A stretch of 64,000 bases of DNA from Streptomyces sp. ADI95-17 (GCF_003846175.1 NZ_ML123048.1:630962-694961); one strand, 5' to 3'. Shown: positions 8,226-17,587, numbered from the stretch's first letter. The notes: a model not told the origin generated them from the letters alone. Made by a program: numbers and translations.

Positions 8226-9494
8226 TTGACCGACAACGATCACGCCGTCCGTACCGAGGCGTTCTTCTCCCTGCACCACAACCTGCCCCGGCAGAGCCCT
8301 GGCTCCGATGCCACCACCCGGCGGCTGCTGGAGCTCACCGGCCCGTTGCCGCGCCGTCCTCGCGTCCTGGATCTGGGCTGCGGGCCCGGCCGCGCCGCGT
8401 TGCTCCTCGCCGCGGAGGCCGGTGCCGAGGTGACCGCCGTCGACCTCCACCGGCCGTTCCTCGACGAACTGCGCGAGGCCGCCGGGGCCCGCGGGCTCGG
8501 CGACCGCATCCGTACGGTCCGGGCCGACATGGCAGAGCTGTCCGGCCCCGACTTCCCCGACGGGTCCTTCGACCTCGTCTGGGCCGAGGGGTCCGCGTAC
8601 AACATCGGTTTCGACACCGCGCTGCGTGACTGGAAGCGGCTGCTCGCCCCGGGCGGCTCCCTCGTCGTCACCGAGTGCGTCTGGACCACGGACGCGCCGA
8701 CGGCCGAGGCGCGCGCCTTCTGGGACCAGGAGACGTCGATGCGCCCCGTGGCGGGCAACACCGCGGCGGCCGTCGCGGCCGGCTACCACGTCCTCGGGGT
8801 GCTGGTACAGCCCGACAGCGACTGGGACGAGTACTACGTCCCGCTCGCCGAGCGCGTGGAGAGCGCCGACGCGTCCGCTCCCGGCATGCGGTGGGCGCTC
8901 GCGGCGACCCGCGAGGAGCTGGCCATGCGGCGCGACCACGGCACGGAGTACGGCTACGCCGGCCATGTGCTGCGCCCCGCCGACCCCCGCTGGACGACCC
9001 GTCCGGAGACGGCGGCGGACGCGGCGGCCGTCCACGCGGTCAACGCCGCGGCGTTCCCGACTCCGGACGAGGCCGATCTCGTCGACGCGCTGCGCGCCGA
9101 TCCGGCGGCCTGGCTGCCGGGCCTCGGCCGGGTGGCGACGGACGGCCCGGACGGGGACATCGCGGCGTACGCCCTGCTGACCCGGTGCCGGGTCGGGGAC
9201 GCGCCGGCGCTCGCGCTGGCCCCGGTGGCGACTGTCCCCGGACACCAGCGCCGGGGCGCGGGACAGGCCGCGGTGCGGGCGGTGCTCGACGCGGCGAGGC
9301 TGCGCGGCGAATCACTTGTCCTGGTGCTCGGTCATCCCGAGTACTACCCGAGGTTCGGTTTCGTACCGGCCTCGCGGTACGGGATCCGGCCGGGCTTCGA
9401 CGTCCCGGACGAGGCGATGATGGCCCTGGTGCTGGACGAGTCCGTGCCGGTGCGGCAGGGCACGATCCGTTACCCGGCCGCCTTCGGCGTCTGA
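8226..9494 (+). CDS. fusion of class I SAM methyltransferase and GNAT N-acetyltransferase
   Basis: A 422-residue two-domain protein. Residues about 10-250 are a class I methyltransferase: motif I is VLDLGCGPGRAALLLA, followed by the acidic loop VTAVDLH and motif DGSFDLVWAEG. Residues about 260-420 are a GNAT acetyltransferase with the acetyl-CoA loop VPGHQRRGAGQAAV, then HPEYYPRFGF, as in YhbS-like predicted N-acetyltransferases. Both domains appear complete. Start is a TTG (8226-8228) with AAGGG about 8 nt upstream. The two activities on one chain suggest double modification of one small molecule or peptide, but nothing nearby identifies the substrate. The 22-residue ORF just upstream is the only close neighbour. 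Confidence 0.85.
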   Translation: MTDNDHAVRTEAFFSLHHNLPRQSPGSDATTRRLLELTGPLPRRPRVLDLGCGPGRAALLLAAEAGAEVTAVDLHRPFLDELREAAGARGLGDRIRTVRADMAELSGPDFPDGSFDLVWAEGSAYNIGFDTALRDWKRLLAPGGSLVVTECVWTTDAPTAEARAFWDQETSMRPVAGNTAAAVAAGYHVLGVLVQPDSDWDEYYVPLAERVESADASAPGMRWALAATREELAMRRDHGTEYGYAGHVLRPADPRWTTRPETAADAAAVHAVNAAAFPTPDEADLVDALRADPAAWLPGLGRVATDGPDGDIAAYALLTRCRVGDAPALALAPVATVPGHQRRGAGQAAVRAVLDAARLRGESLVLVLGHPEYYPRFGFVPASRYGIRPGFDVPDEAMMALVLDESVPVRQGTIRYPAAFGV

Positions 9495-9641
9495 CGCACC
9501 GTCCGGTCCCGCCGCGCCCCGTGGTGCGGCGGGACCGGACATGCCAGACCCCGAGGTGCGGACAAGCGGCTTTTGTACGGCAGACTTGACCGGAATCGAC
9601 GGGACCGGCGCACCGGGCCGGGACCATAGCGAAGGATGGGT

Positions 9642-10235
9642 ATGCCGACCACACCAGCCACCGCGGCGCACAGCTCGTCGAACGGCACAGCAGAAGCGAT
9701 CATGCTCGAACTGGTCGACGAGGACGGCACCACCATCGGTACGGCGGAGAAGCTCGCCGCCCATCAGCCGCCCGGTCAGCTGCACCGCGCCTTCTCCGTG
9801 TTCCTCTTCGACGAGCAGGGCAGGCTGCTGCTCCAGCGCCGCGCGCTCGGCAAGTACCACTCCCCCGGTGTCTGGTCGAACACCTGCTGCGGCCACCCGT
9901 ACCCCGGTGAGGCTCCCTTCGCCGCCGCCGCCCGGCGTACGTACGAGGAGCTCGGCGTCTCGCCCTCCCTGCTGGCCGAGGCGGGCACGGTCCGCTACAA
10001 CCACCCGGACCCGGCCTCGGGTCTGGTGGAGCAGGAGTTCAACCATCTCTTCGTGGGCATGGCGCAGGACCGGCTGGACCCGGACCCGGAGGAGGTCGGC
10101 GAGACCGCGTTCGTGACGGCCGCGGAGCTTGCCGAGCGGCACGCCCGCTCGCCGTTCTCGGCCTGGTTCATGACGGTGCTGGACGCCGCGCGTCCGGCGA
10201 TCCGGGAGCTGACCGGGCCGTCCGCCGGCTGGTGA
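9642..10235 (+). CDS. idi: isopentenyl-diphosphate delta-isomerase, type 1
   Basis: A 197-residue Nudix-fold isomerase that interconverts isopentenyl and dimethylallyl diphosphate. Catalytic Cys is in NTCCGHP, with the metal-site His in the same motif. Further His residues are in HQPPGQLHRAFS, and the acidic pair is in GLVEQEFNHLF. Nudix helix residues are AAARRTYEELG. Two ATGs are possible, 9636 and 9642. GAAGG at 9631-9635 touches the first but is 6 nt from the second, so 9642 is preferred. No isoprenoid gene lies next to it. It faces a regulator across a short hairpin. Confidence 0.95.
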   Translation: MPTTPATAAHSSSNGTAEAIMLELVDEDGTTIGTAEKLAAHQPPGQLHRAFSVFLFDEQGRLLLQRRALGKYHSPGVWSNTCCGHPYPGEAPFAAAARRTYEELGVSPSLLAEAGTVRYNHPDPASGLVEQEFNHLFVGMAQDRLDPDPEEVGETAFVTAAELAERHARSPFSAWFMTVLDAARPAIRELTGPSAGW

Positions 10236-10241
10236 CGGACG

Positions 10242-10263
10242 GACGGCACCCGGGTGCGCCGTC
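10242..10263. terminator. hairpin between convergent idi and ATPase genes
   Basis: GACGGC (10242-10247) and GCCGTC (10258-10263) pair around a GC-rich centre that itself contains the palindrome GCACCCGGGTGC. It fills the 40-bp gap between two convergent stops and could serve both. Confidence 0.5.
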
Positions 10264-10275
10264 GGGTACGGGCGG

Positions 10276-10731
10276 TCAGGGCCGGGGATTCAGCGGCAGC
10301 GCCGCCCAGATGATCTTTCCGCCGCCTGCGGTGTGCTCCACATCGCAGGCCCCGCCCGCTTCCCGGGTGATCTCCCGGACCAGCAGCAGACCGCGTCCGC
10401 CGGTCTGCGCGTAGTCCGTCTCCAGGGCCGTCGGCCGGTAGGGGTGGTTGTCCTCGACGGACACCCTGATCCACTCCTCGCCGACGGCCACCTCGACGGC
10501 GAGCTCCGGCGAGAGCAGCGCGGCGTGCTTCACCGCGTTGGTGACCAGCTCGGAGACGATGAGCAACAGTCCCTCGGCGACGTCGTCGTCCAGCGGCACG
10601 CCCTGGCGTTTCAGCAGATCGCGTACCGCGTGCCGGGCCTGCGGTACGGATACGTCCACGGCCGGAGCTGTGAACCGCCAGACTCCCTCGTACGGGACGG
10701 GCCGGGCAGGGACACTCCCGCGGCTCTCCAT
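10276..10731 (-). CDS. HATPase-type regulatory protein (anti-sigma/SpoIIAB-like ATP-binding)
   Basis: A 151-residue protein with a GHKL-type ATPase fold. The N-box SELVTNAVKHA, the acidic VEDNHPYRP region and the glycine box QTGGRGLLLVREI are all intact, so ATP binding is likely. Such short stand-alone proteins in streptomycetes resemble anti-sigma-factor kinases, usually without an adjacent target gene, as here. The start was set at ATG 10731 (MESRGSV); an in-frame GTG at 10752 would add seven residues. Partner unknown. Confidence 0.82.
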   Translation of the reverse strand: MESRGSVPARPVPYEGVWRFTAPAVDVSVPQARHAVRDLLKRQGVPLDDDVAEGLLLIVSELVTNAVKHAALLSPELAVEVAVGEEWIRVSVEDNHPYRPTALETDYAQTGGRGLLLVREITREAGGACDVEHTAGGGKIIWAALPLNPRP

Positions 10732-10867
10732 AGTCCGGTACCCGCTCTCCACTCGGTGGTGACTGCACGTCGAAGTACAGAGTGCGGGGCGTAGTCGGCC
10801 CGGGCCGTGCCACTGACCACAAGTCGACTTCTATCGGCGGCTTTTGACCGAACAGAACATCAATGAA

Positions 10868-11491
10868 TCAGCCTTTGGACCGTTTCTGCTCGTTTCCCCG
10901 GGGTTGGTCGGTCAGCTCGTCGGTCACCCTCTGTTCCGAAACCATCGAGACGATGCGACGGCCGCCCACACCCATGGCGATCAGGCCGAGCCCGTCGAAG
11001 AGCAGCGCCAGCGAGAAGAAGAGTCCCAGTACGTAGAGGCTGCTGTGCGGCCAGTCGAAGAGCACCAGCAGCCCCAGCAGCAGGCCGAAGGCTCCTTGCA
11101 GCAGCGTCCAGCCGAACTGCGGGCCGCGCACCACGACGCTGCCCACCAGGCGGAACACCCCGCCGGTCAGGAAGAGCAGCGCGGCGAACATGGTCAGCGC
11201 CTCGGCGGTGCCGTGCGGGTGGCGGATGACGACGACCCCCGCGGCGATGTTCAGCGCGGCCACCACGACGCCCAGCCAGAAGTAGTCGCTGCCGCGGGAG
11301 TCGATGGCGTGCAGCAGCCCGACGATGCCGCCGAGCAGCAGCAGCCAGCCGAACAGGAGCATCGAGGTCAGCGTCGCGACGCCGGTGTAGACGAGACCGA
11401 CCAGGCCGGCCACGACGAGCAGGGTGCCGAGCAGGGCGAGCCAGCCGAAGCTGCGGCTCAGTCTCCTGCCCTCGGTTGCGGGATCTGCCAC
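10868..11491 (-). CDS. HdeD/DUF308-family membrane protein
   Basis: A 207-residue integral membrane protein with about six short hydrophobic helices arranged as paired repeats, for example WLALLGTLLVVAGLVGLVYT and FGLLLGLLVLFDWPHSSLYV. This is the HdeD-type pattern linked to acid or envelope stress. The last 35 residues are a charged tail (RGNEQKRSKG at the end). It is divergent from the enoyl-CoA hydratase gene, with 80 bp between the starts. Function beyond family is unknown. Confidence 0.8.
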   Translation of the reverse strand: MADPATEGRRLSRSFGWLALLGTLLVVAGLVGLVYTGVATLTSMLLFGWLLLLGGIVGLLHAIDSRGSDYFWLGVVVAALNIAAGVVVIRHPHGTAEALTMFAALLFLTGGVFRLVGSVVVRGPQFGWTLLQGAFGLLLGLLVLFDWPHSSLYVLGLFFSLALLFDGLGLIAMGVGGRRIVSMVSEQRVTDELTDQPRGNEQKRSKG

Positions 11492-11571
11492 GGGAAGCTC
11501 CTCACGGTGCGTACCTGGTCCCAGACCCCTTCTTGATCATAGGTTCGAACCGTACGGATAGCATCCGGCAC

Positions 11572-12330
11572 ATGGACCGTACGGAACCCGGGCTGGAGCA
11601 CACCGTCTCGGACGGCGTCGCCACCGTCGTGATCAGCAATCCCGCCAAGCGCAACGCGATGACGGCCGCGATGTGGGGCGAGCTGCCCGGGCTGCTGGAG
11701 CGGCTGGCGGCCGACCCCGGGGTCCGGGTGCTGGTGCTGACCGGCGCCGGGGAGACCTTCTGCGCCGGGGCGGACATCTCCTCGCTGCGGGATCCGGAAG
11801 GTGATCCGCAGGCGCTCGCGGTGGCGGCCGAGGAGGCACTGGCCGCGTTCCCCCGGCCGACGCTCGCGGTGATCCGGGGGTACTGCGTGGGCGGTGGCAG
11901 CCAGTTGGCGGCCGCCTGCGACCTGCGGTTCGCCGAGGAGGGCGCGTCCTTCGGGGTCACCCCGGCCAAGCTCGGCATCGTGTACGCCGCGTCGTCGACG
12001 CGGCGTCTGGTGGCGCTGACCGGCCCGGCCACGGCGAAGCACCTGCTGTTCTCCGGCGAGCTGATCGACACCGCGCGGGCGCTGCGCACCGGCCTGGTCG
12101 ACGAGGTGCTGCCGGCCGGCGAGCTGGACAAGCGGGTCGAGGCGTACACGCGGACCCTGACGGCCCGCTCTCAGCTGACGCAGGCGGCGGCGAAGGAGTT
12201 CGCCGACGGCCGCGAGGACCGGGACGCGTACTGGGCCCGGCAGGCGCGCAGCAGCGGCGACACCGCCGAGGGTGTCGCCGCCTTCCTGGAGCGGCGCACG
12301 CCGCGGTTCACCTGGACGACCGGGGCCTGA
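11572..12330 (+). CDS. enoyl-CoA hydratase/isomerase family protein
   Basis: A 252-residue crotonase-fold enzyme. The oxyanion-hole segments are ETFCAGADISSL and RGYCVGGGSQLAAACDLR. In crotonase the two catalytic glutamates lie after GGG and in the following G-x-PE loop. Here they are replaced by GGGSQ and GVTPAKLG, so plain hydratase activity is doubtful and isomerase, hydrolase or another reaction is possible. ATG 11572 was chosen because a -10-like TAGCAT lies 6 nt upstream, which fits leaderless transcription; the upstream in-frame ATG would run into the divergent gene. Confidence 0.85.
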   Translation: MDRTEPGLEHTVSDGVATVVISNPAKRNAMTAAMWGELPGLLERLAADPGVRVLVLTGAGETFCAGADISSLRDPEGDPQALAVAAEEALAAFPRPTLAVIRGYCVGGGSQLAAACDLRFAEEGASFGVTPAKLGIVYAASSTRRLVALTGPATAKHLLFSGELIDTARALRTGLVDEVLPAGELDKRVEAYTRTLTARSQLTQAAAKEFADGREDRDAYWARQARSSGDTAEGVAAFLERRTPRFTWTTGA

Positions 12331-12341
12331 CCGCCCGCGCC

Positions 12342-12977
12342 CTACTGGAGGAGGTAGTGGCGCTGGGCACGGAACTTCTCGACCATGGCCGCCGGGGCCT
12401 TCTCCGGCGATCCCGCGTCGTACGGCGGCTGCGGGTCGTACTCGGTCAGCAGCTGTACGGCCAGGGCGTGCTCGTCGCCCGCGATCCGGCCGGCCAGGGT
12501 GAGTCCCATGTCGATGCCGGAGGAGACGCCGGCCGCGGTGACGTACTTGCCGTCGATGACGACGCGCTCACCGGTCGGCTCGGCACCGAACTCCGTCAGC
12601 ACGTCCAGCATGAGCCAGTGCGAGGTGGCCCGCCGCCCGGTCAGCAGTCCCGCCGCGGCGAGCAGCAGCGAGCCGGTGCAGACGGAGGTGGTCCAGGTGC
12701 TGGTGGCATCGGCGGCGCGCAGCCAGCCGAGCAGCGCCTCGTTCTCCATCTGGTCGCGCTGGCCGGGGCCTCCGGGCACGACCACCACGTCCGGTGCCGG
12801 TACGTCGGCGAAGGTCCTGTCGGCGACGAGCGTGAGGCTGTCGGTGTCGTTGCGTACGGGGCCGGTCCGCTCGGCGACGAACACGGTCCCGGCGCCCGGG
12901 GTGCGGGCGAGCATTTCGTGCGGGCCCACCGCGTCGAGTGCGGTGAAGCGGTCGAAGAGGACGATGGCGATCTGCAT
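12342..12977 (-). CDS. DJ-1/PfpI family protein
   Basis: A 211-residue glutamine-amidotransferase-like protein. The nucleophile-elbow Cys is in TTSVCTGSLLLAAAGLL, with His later in ATSHWLML. The start of the fold is QIAIVLFDRFTALDAVGPHE. Relatives include isonitrile hydratases and the N-terminal half of GlxA regulators; this one has no DNA-binding domain. It lies 38 bp after the GlxA-type regulator on the same strand and shares its fold, so the two probably form an operon. Start is ATG 12975-12977 with TTTCGT-poor upstream sequence but a good GGGAACC. Substrate unknown. Confidence 0.85.
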   Translation of the reverse strand: MQIAIVLFDRFTALDAVGPHEMLARTPGAGTVFVAERTGPVRNDTDSLTLVADRTFADVPAPDVVVVPGGPGQRDQMENEALLGWLRAADATSTWTTSVCTGSLLLAAAGLLTGRRATSHWLMLDVLTEFGAEPTGERVVIDGKYVTAAGVSSGIDMGLTLAGRIAGDEHALAVQLLTEYDPQPPYDAGSPEKAPAAMVEKFRAQRHYLLQ

Positions 12978-13015
12978 GGGTTCCCTTTCGTGGTCGGGCG
13001 GTCGGGCGGCAGCGG

Positions 13016-13993
13016 TCACGTCGTGGCGCGTCGATCGGTGGCGGGGTGGGAGCGGAAGCGTCGGCGGTATTCGGCGGGGGCGGTGCCCAGGGCCTTGACG
13101 AACGCGCGGCGCATGGCCTCCGGGGTGCCATATCCGCAGGCGCGTGAGATGCCGGTGACGCCGTCGGTGGTGTCCTCCAGCAGCCTGCGGGCCTGCTCCA
13201 GGCGTACGCGGTCGACGTAGCGGCCGGGCGTGAGGCCCGTCTCGGCCTGGAAGGCGCGGGCGAAATGCCGGGGAGAGAGGCGGGCGCGGGCGGCGAGCGC
13301 CTCGACGCAGAGGTCCTCGCCGGGGTTCTCGGTGATCCAGTGCTGGACCTCGCGCAGCGGTTCGCGCCGGGCGGTCTGGGCGACGAGCTGGGCGCTGAAC
13401 TGGGCCTGGTTGCCTGGCCTGCGCAGAAAGACCACGAGGTGCCTGGCGACGGTGAGCGCGATGTCCCTGCCGTGGTCCTCCTCCACGAGCGCGAGGGCCA
13501 GGTCGATTCCGGCGGTGACTCCGGCGGAGGTGGCCAGCCTGCCGTCGCGTACGAAGATCGGGTCCGGGTCGACCTCGACGGCCGGGTGGCTGCGGGCGAG
13601 GTGCTCGCAGACCGTCCAGTGCGTGGTCACCCGGTGTCCGTCCAGCAGTCCGGCCTCGGCGAGCAGCAGTGCACCGGTGCAGACGGAGACGAGCCGTTCG
13701 GGGTGCGGGGCGTGCTCGCGCAGCCAGTCCACGAGCGCCGGGTTGGGGTCGCGGGTGCCCTCGCCGCCGGGGACGAGGAGGGTGTGGGGCGGTTCGGCGT
13801 CGGCGAGGCTGCTGTCCGGGACGAGGACGAGGCCGCTGCAGGTACGGACCGGGGCGCCGTCGAGCGAGGCGGTGCGCAGTCCGTACCCGGCCCCGGGGAA
13901 ACGGGAGGCCCCGGCGAAGACCTCCACCGGTCCGGTGACATCGAGGCTCTGGACGCCGTCGTAGAGGACGACGAGAACGGATCGCTGCGTCAT
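13016..13993 (-). CDS. GlxA-family transcriptional regulator (DJ-1/PfpI + AraC HTH)
   Basis: A 325-residue regulator. Residues about 1-180 are a DJ-1/PfpI domain with Cys in LVSVCTGALLLAEAGLLDG. Residues about 220-320 are a double-HTH AraC domain ending in GISRACGYGTPEAMRRAF and KALGTAPAEYRRRF. Start MTQRSVLVV (ATG 13991-13993) is preceded by AGGA at 8 nt; a second ATG three codons upstream is less well placed. It probably controls the PfpI-like gene immediately downstream and itself. The signal is unknown. Confidence 0.9.
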   Translation of the reverse strand: MTQRSVLVVLYDGVQSLDVTGPVEVFAGASRFPGAGYGLRTASLDGAPVRTCSGLVLVPDSSLADAEPPHTLLVPGGEGTRDPNPALVDWLREHAPHPERLVSVCTGALLLAEAGLLDGHRVTTHWTVCEHLARSHPAVEVDPDPIFVRDGRLATSAGVTAGIDLALALVEEDHGRDIALTVARHLVVFLRRPGNQAQFSAQLVAQTARREPLREVQHWITENPGEDLCVEALAARARLSPRHFARAFQAETGLTPGRYVDRVRLEQARRLLEDTTDGVTGISRACGYGTPEAMRRAFVKALGTAPAEYRRRFRSHPATDRRATT

Positions 13994-14101
13994 GACCGTC
14001 ATCCTGATGGGCCCGGATGTTGGCCGCAATGACGAAGAACCCACCTTTTCTGCCATCGCGCGACCCTCGCGATTGCGGCGCCGACCCGGGGCTACCGGGC
14101 G

Positions 14102-14117
14102 TACCGACCAGTCGGTA
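14102..14117. promoter_or_regulatory. 16-bp TetR-type palindrome over a leaderless promoter
   Basis: TACCGAC-CA-GTCGGTA is a 7+7 inverted repeat with a 2-bp centre. The overlapping TAATGT (14116-14121) fits a -10 hexamer, and only 6 nt separate it from ATG 14128, so transcription is probably leaderless and blocked when the site is bound. The regulator is not encoded next to it. Confidence 0.6.
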
Positions 14118-14127
14118 ATGTGCCCGC

Positions 14128-14991
14128 ATGAGTACTCTGCCGCCGCGCGCCGGACGCCGCTGCCACAACGCCATCAACCCGCTGCACTCGACGGTCTACT
14201 TCTCCCCCGACCTCGGCAAGGAGCTCGGTGAGCTCGGCATCGACGACCCGAACGCCGCCTATTTCGCCGCGCGTTCGGCGGCGATGGGTGCCGTCGGTCC
14301 GGGCACCGTCACGGCGGCGTTCTACAACTTCAACCACGACCTCGTCGCCCGGCATCTGCCCGCCGTGTGGTCCGTCGCCGCCCCGCAGGCGGTGCTGGAC
14401 GCCCGGCTGCGCGCCGCCGACACCACCCTGCGGCGACTGCTGGGCGAGGAGGTCATCGCCTCCCCGGAGCTGGCCGAGGCGGCCGGACTGGCGCTGCGCG
14501 CCGCCGAGGGATGCACCCGACACGCCCGGCCGCTCTACGCCGCGCACGCCGATCTCCCGGTGCCCGAGGAGCCGCATCTGGCGTACTGGCACGCCGGCAC
14601 ACTGCTGCGGGAGCACCGCGGCGACGGCCATCTCGCCGCGCTCCTGACCGCCGGGCTCGATCCGCTGGAGGCGCTGGTCAGCCACACGGCGACCGGCAAG
14701 GGGATGTCCCCGCGCTGGGTGCTCACCACCCGCGGCTGGCACCGCGACGACTGGGACGCGGCGCGCGAGCGGCTGCGCGGACGCGGAATCCTGGACGCCG
14801 AGGGCGAGTTGACGGAGGCGGGCGTCGCGCTCCGGGCGGAGCTGGAGGAGGCCACGGACCGGATGGACGCGGCCCCCTACGAGCACCTGGGCGCGGAGGG
14901 TGTGGAGCGGCTGACCGAGCTGGGACGCGGGTTCCTGTTCACGGCGGCGTCGGCGGGCGCGTTCCCGGCCGATCTGATGGGCAAGGACTGA
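14128..14991 (+). CDS. SCO6745-family protein
   Basis: A 287-residue protein of the streptomycete SCO6745 family. It is mostly alpha-helical, with conserved stretches PLHSTVYFSPDLGKELG, FYNFNHDLVARHLP and SHTATGKGMSPRWV. The C-terminal third (SPRWVLTTRGWHRDDWDAAR onward) looks like a winged-helix segment, so a regulatory role is possible, but the biochemical role is unknown. ATG 14128 is only 6 nt after a -10-like hexamer inside a TetR-type palindrome. A 13-bp hairpin terminator follows the stop. Confidence 0.82.
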   Translation: MSTLPPRAGRRCHNAINPLHSTVYFSPDLGKELGELGIDDPNAAYFAARSAAMGAVGPGTVTAAFYNFNHDLVARHLPAVWSVAAPQAVLDARLRAADTTLRRLLGEEVIASPELAEAAGLALRAAEGCTRHARPLYAAHADLPVPEEPHLAYWHAGTLLREHRGDGHLAALLTAGLDPLEALVSHTATGKGMSPRWVLTTRGWHRDDWDAARERLRGRGILDAEGELTEAGVALRAELEEATDRMDAAPYEHLGAEGVERLTELGRGFLFTAASAGAFPADLMGKD

Positions 14992-15027
14992 TCCTCCGGC
15001 CGGCCCGGTCCGGACGAGAGGCCCCGG

Positions 15028-15059
15028 GGGTGGCCGGGCGACACGGCGCCCGGCCACCC
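15028..15059 (+). terminator. 13-bp perfect hairpin terminator after the SCO6745-family gene
   Basis: GGGTGGCCGGGCG (15028-15040) and its exact complement (15047-15059) surround a 6-nt loop ACACGG, 36 bp after the stop at 14991. There is no U-tract, as is common in this lineage. Confidence 0.75.
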
Positions 15060-15138
15060 GGCACAATGCAGGCCAAGGGGCCCCGCCCCGGCAAGCACAG
15101 CCAGTAGAGCCAGTACGAGAAGGCGAGTCGGTAGAACC

Positions 15139-17538
15139 GTGACGACGTCCATCGAAGGCAGGATCGCCGAGGAGCTCGGCGTACGCGAACGGCAGGTGAA
15201 GGCGGCCGTCGAGCTGCTCGACGGCGGGTCGACCGTGCCGTTCATCGCGCGCTACCGCAAGGAAGCGACCGAGATGCTCGACGACGCGCAGCTGCGCACG
15301 TTGGAGGAGCGGCTGCGGTATCTGCGGGAGCTGGAGGACCGCCGGACGGCGATCCTCGACTCGGTGCGCGAGCAGGGCAAGCTGGACGAGGCGCTGGAGG
15401 CGCAGATCCGGGCCGCCGACACCAAGGCGCGCCTGGAGGACATCTATCTGCCGTTCAAGCCCAAGCGGCGCACCAAGGCGCAGATCGCCCGGGAGGCGGG
15501 GCTCGAACCGCTCGCCGACGGCCTGCTCGGTGACCCGTCCGTGGAGCCGCTCGCGGCCGCCGCCGCCTTCGTGGACGCCGACAAGGGCGTCGCGGACGGC
15601 GCCGCCGCGCTGGACGGGGCCCGTGCCATCCTCACCGAGCGGTTCTCCGAGGACGCCGATCTGATCGGTGAGCTGCGTGAGCGCATGTGGTCGCGCGGGC
15701 GGCTGGCCGCCAAGGTGCGGGACGGCAAGGAGGAGGCGGGCGCGAAGTTCGCCGACTACTTCGACTTCGCCGAGCCGTTCACCGCACTGCCCTCGCACCG
15801 GGTGCTCGCGATGCTCCGGGGCGAGAAGGAGGACGTGCTCGACCTGGTCATGGAGCCGGAGGAGCCCTCCGAGACCCCGGGGCCCTCCACGTACGAGAAC
15901 ATGGTCGCCCGGCGCTTCGGCGTGGCCGACCGCGGCCGCCCCGGCGACAAGTGGCTCGGCGACACCGTGCGCTGGGCCTGGCGGACCAGGATCCTGGTGC
16001 ACCTGGGCATCGATCTGCGGCTGCGGCTGCGCACCGCGGCCGAGGACGAGGCGGTACGCGTCTTCGCGTCGAACCTGCGCGATCTGCTGCTCGCCGCACC
16101 GGCAGGTACGCGCGCCACGCTGGGGCTGGACCCCGGCTTCCGTACCGGTGTGAAGGTCGCCGTCGTCGACGCGACCGGAAAGGTCGTCGCGACGGACGTC
16201 ATCCACCCGCACGTCCCGGCGAACAAGTGGGACCAGTCGCTGGCCTCGCTGGAGCGGCTGGCGAAGGCGCACAATGTCGACCTGATCGCCATCGGCAACG
16301 GCACCGCTTCCCGGGAGACCGACAAGCTCGCCGGTGAACTGATCGACAACCACCCGGAGTTGAAGCTCACCAAGGTGATGGTCTCCGAGGCCGGCGCCTC
16401 GGTGTACTCGGCCTCGGCCTTCGCCTCGCAGGAACTCCCCGACATGGACGTGTCGTTGCGCGGGGCCGTCTCCATCGCGCGGCGGCTGCAGGACCCGCTC
16501 GCCGAGCTGGTGAAGATCGACCCGAAGTCGATCGGGGTCGGCCAGTACCAGCACGACCTGTCCGAGGTGAAGCTGTCGCGCTCGCTGGACGCGGTCGTCG
16601 AGGACTGTGTGAACGGTGTCGGTGTCGACGTCAACACCGCGTCCGCGCCGCTGCTTTCGCGGGTTTCCGGGATCGGCTCGGGGCTCGCCGAGAACATCGT
16701 CGCGCACCGCGACGCGAACGGCCCCTTCCGGTCGCGCCGGGCGCTGAAGGACGTGGCGCGGCTGGGTCCGAAGGCGTACGAGCAGTGCGCGGGCTTCCTG
16801 CGCATCCGGGGCGACGATCCGCTGGACGCGTCGAGCGTGCACCCGGAGGCGTATCCGGTGGTGCGGTCGATGGTGAAGCGGACCGGCGGCGATGTCGCGT
16901 CGCTGATCGGCAACACCGGTGTGCTGCGGTCGCTGCGGGCCGACGACTTCGTGGACGAGAAGTTCGGTCTGCCGACGGTCACCGACATCCTGAAGGAGCT
17001 GGAGAAGCCGGGGCGCGACCCGCGGCCCGCCTTCAAGACGGCCACCTTCAAGGAGGGCGTCGAGAAGATCGGTGATCTGGCGTCCGGCATGGTACTGGAG
17101 GGTGTGGTCACCAACGTCGCGGCGTTCGGCGCGTTCGTGGACATCGGCGTGCACCAGGACGGCCTGGTGCACGTGTCGGCGATGTCGCGGACGTTCGTGA
17201 AGGACCCGAGGGACGTCGTGAAGCCGGGCGACATCGTGAAGGTCAAGGTCATGGACGTCGATGTGCCGCGGAAGCGGATCTCGTTGACGCTGCGGCTGGA
17301 CGACGAGGCGGCGGCCGACGCGGGCGCTCAGGGCGGCGGCCGGCGGCGCGAGCGCGGTGAGCGCGGCGGACAGGGCGGCCGGCCGCCGAGGCAGCGCCAG
17401 GGCCAGGGGCAGGGCGGCCAGGACCGGCGCGGCGGCGGCTCCGCCCGTCAGGCACCCGCGCCGGTGAACAGCGCGATGGCGGACGCACTGCGGCGGGCCG
17501 GACTGACGGACCCGGACCAGGGCGGCAGGAAGCGGTAG
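15139..17538 (+). CDS. tex: Tex family S1 RNA-binding transcription accessory protein
   Basis: A 799-residue protein with the full Tex layout. The N-terminal helical region contains [20 protein letters not shown] YqgF-like domain starts at about residue 326 ([17 protein letters not shown]). Helix-hairpin-helix motifs lie at about 503-554 ([20 protein letters not shown]). The S1 domain spans about 650-720 ([20 protein letters not shown]). The last 75 residues are low-complexity, rich in Gly, Arg and Gln, ending in a short ordered helix. Tex proteins bind RNA and act on transcription; the exact role in streptomycetes is open. Start is a GTG (15139-15141). A strong hairpin follows the stop. Confidence 0.95.
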   Translation: MTTSIEGRIAEELGVRERQVKAAVELLDGGSTVPFIARYRKEATEMLDDAQLRTLEERLRYLRELEDRRTAILDSVREQGKLDEALEAQIRAADTKARLEDIYLPFKPKRRTKAQIAREAGLEPLADGLLGDPSVEPLAAAAAFVDADKGVADGAAALDGARAILTERFSEDADLIGELRERMWSRGRLAAKVRDGKEEAGAKFADYFDFAEPFTALPSHRVLAMLRGEKEDVLDLVMEPEEPSETPGPSTYENMVARRFGVADRGRPGDKWLGDTVRWAWRTRILVHLGIDLRLRLRTAAEDEAVRVFASNLRDLLLAAPAGTRATLGLDPGFRTGVKVAVVDATGKVVATDVIHPHVPANKWDQSLASLERLAKAHNVDLIAIGNGTASRETDKLAGELIDNHPELKLTKVMVSEAGASVYSASAFASQELPDMDVSLRGAVSIARRLQDPLAELVKIDPKSIGVGQYQHDLSEVKLSRSLDAVVEDCVNGVGVDVNTASAPLLSRVSGIGSGLAENIVAHRDANGPFRSRRALKDVARLGPKAYEQCAGFLRIRGDDPLDASSVHPEAYPVVRSMVKRTGGDVASLIGNTGVLRSLRADDFVDEKFGLPTVTDILKELEKPGRDPRPAFKTATFKEGVEKIGDLASGMVLEGVVTNVAAFGAFVDIGVHQDGLVHVSAMSRTFVKDPRDVVKPGDIVKVKVMDVDVPRKRISLTLRLDDEAAADAGAQGGGRRRERGERGGQGGRPPRQRQGQGQGGQDRRGGGSARQAPAPVNSAMADALRRAGLTDPDQGGRKR

Positions 17539-17547
17539 CCGCACCCG

Positions 17548-17587
17548 GGGCGGGGAGGGGCGAGCCTGTGACGGCCCCTCCCCGCCC
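17548..17587 (+). terminator. 14-bp perfect hairpin terminator after tex
   Basis: GGGCGGGGAGGGGC (17548-17561) pairs exactly with 17574-17587 around a 12-nt loop, 10 bp after the tex stop. Confidence 0.8.
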
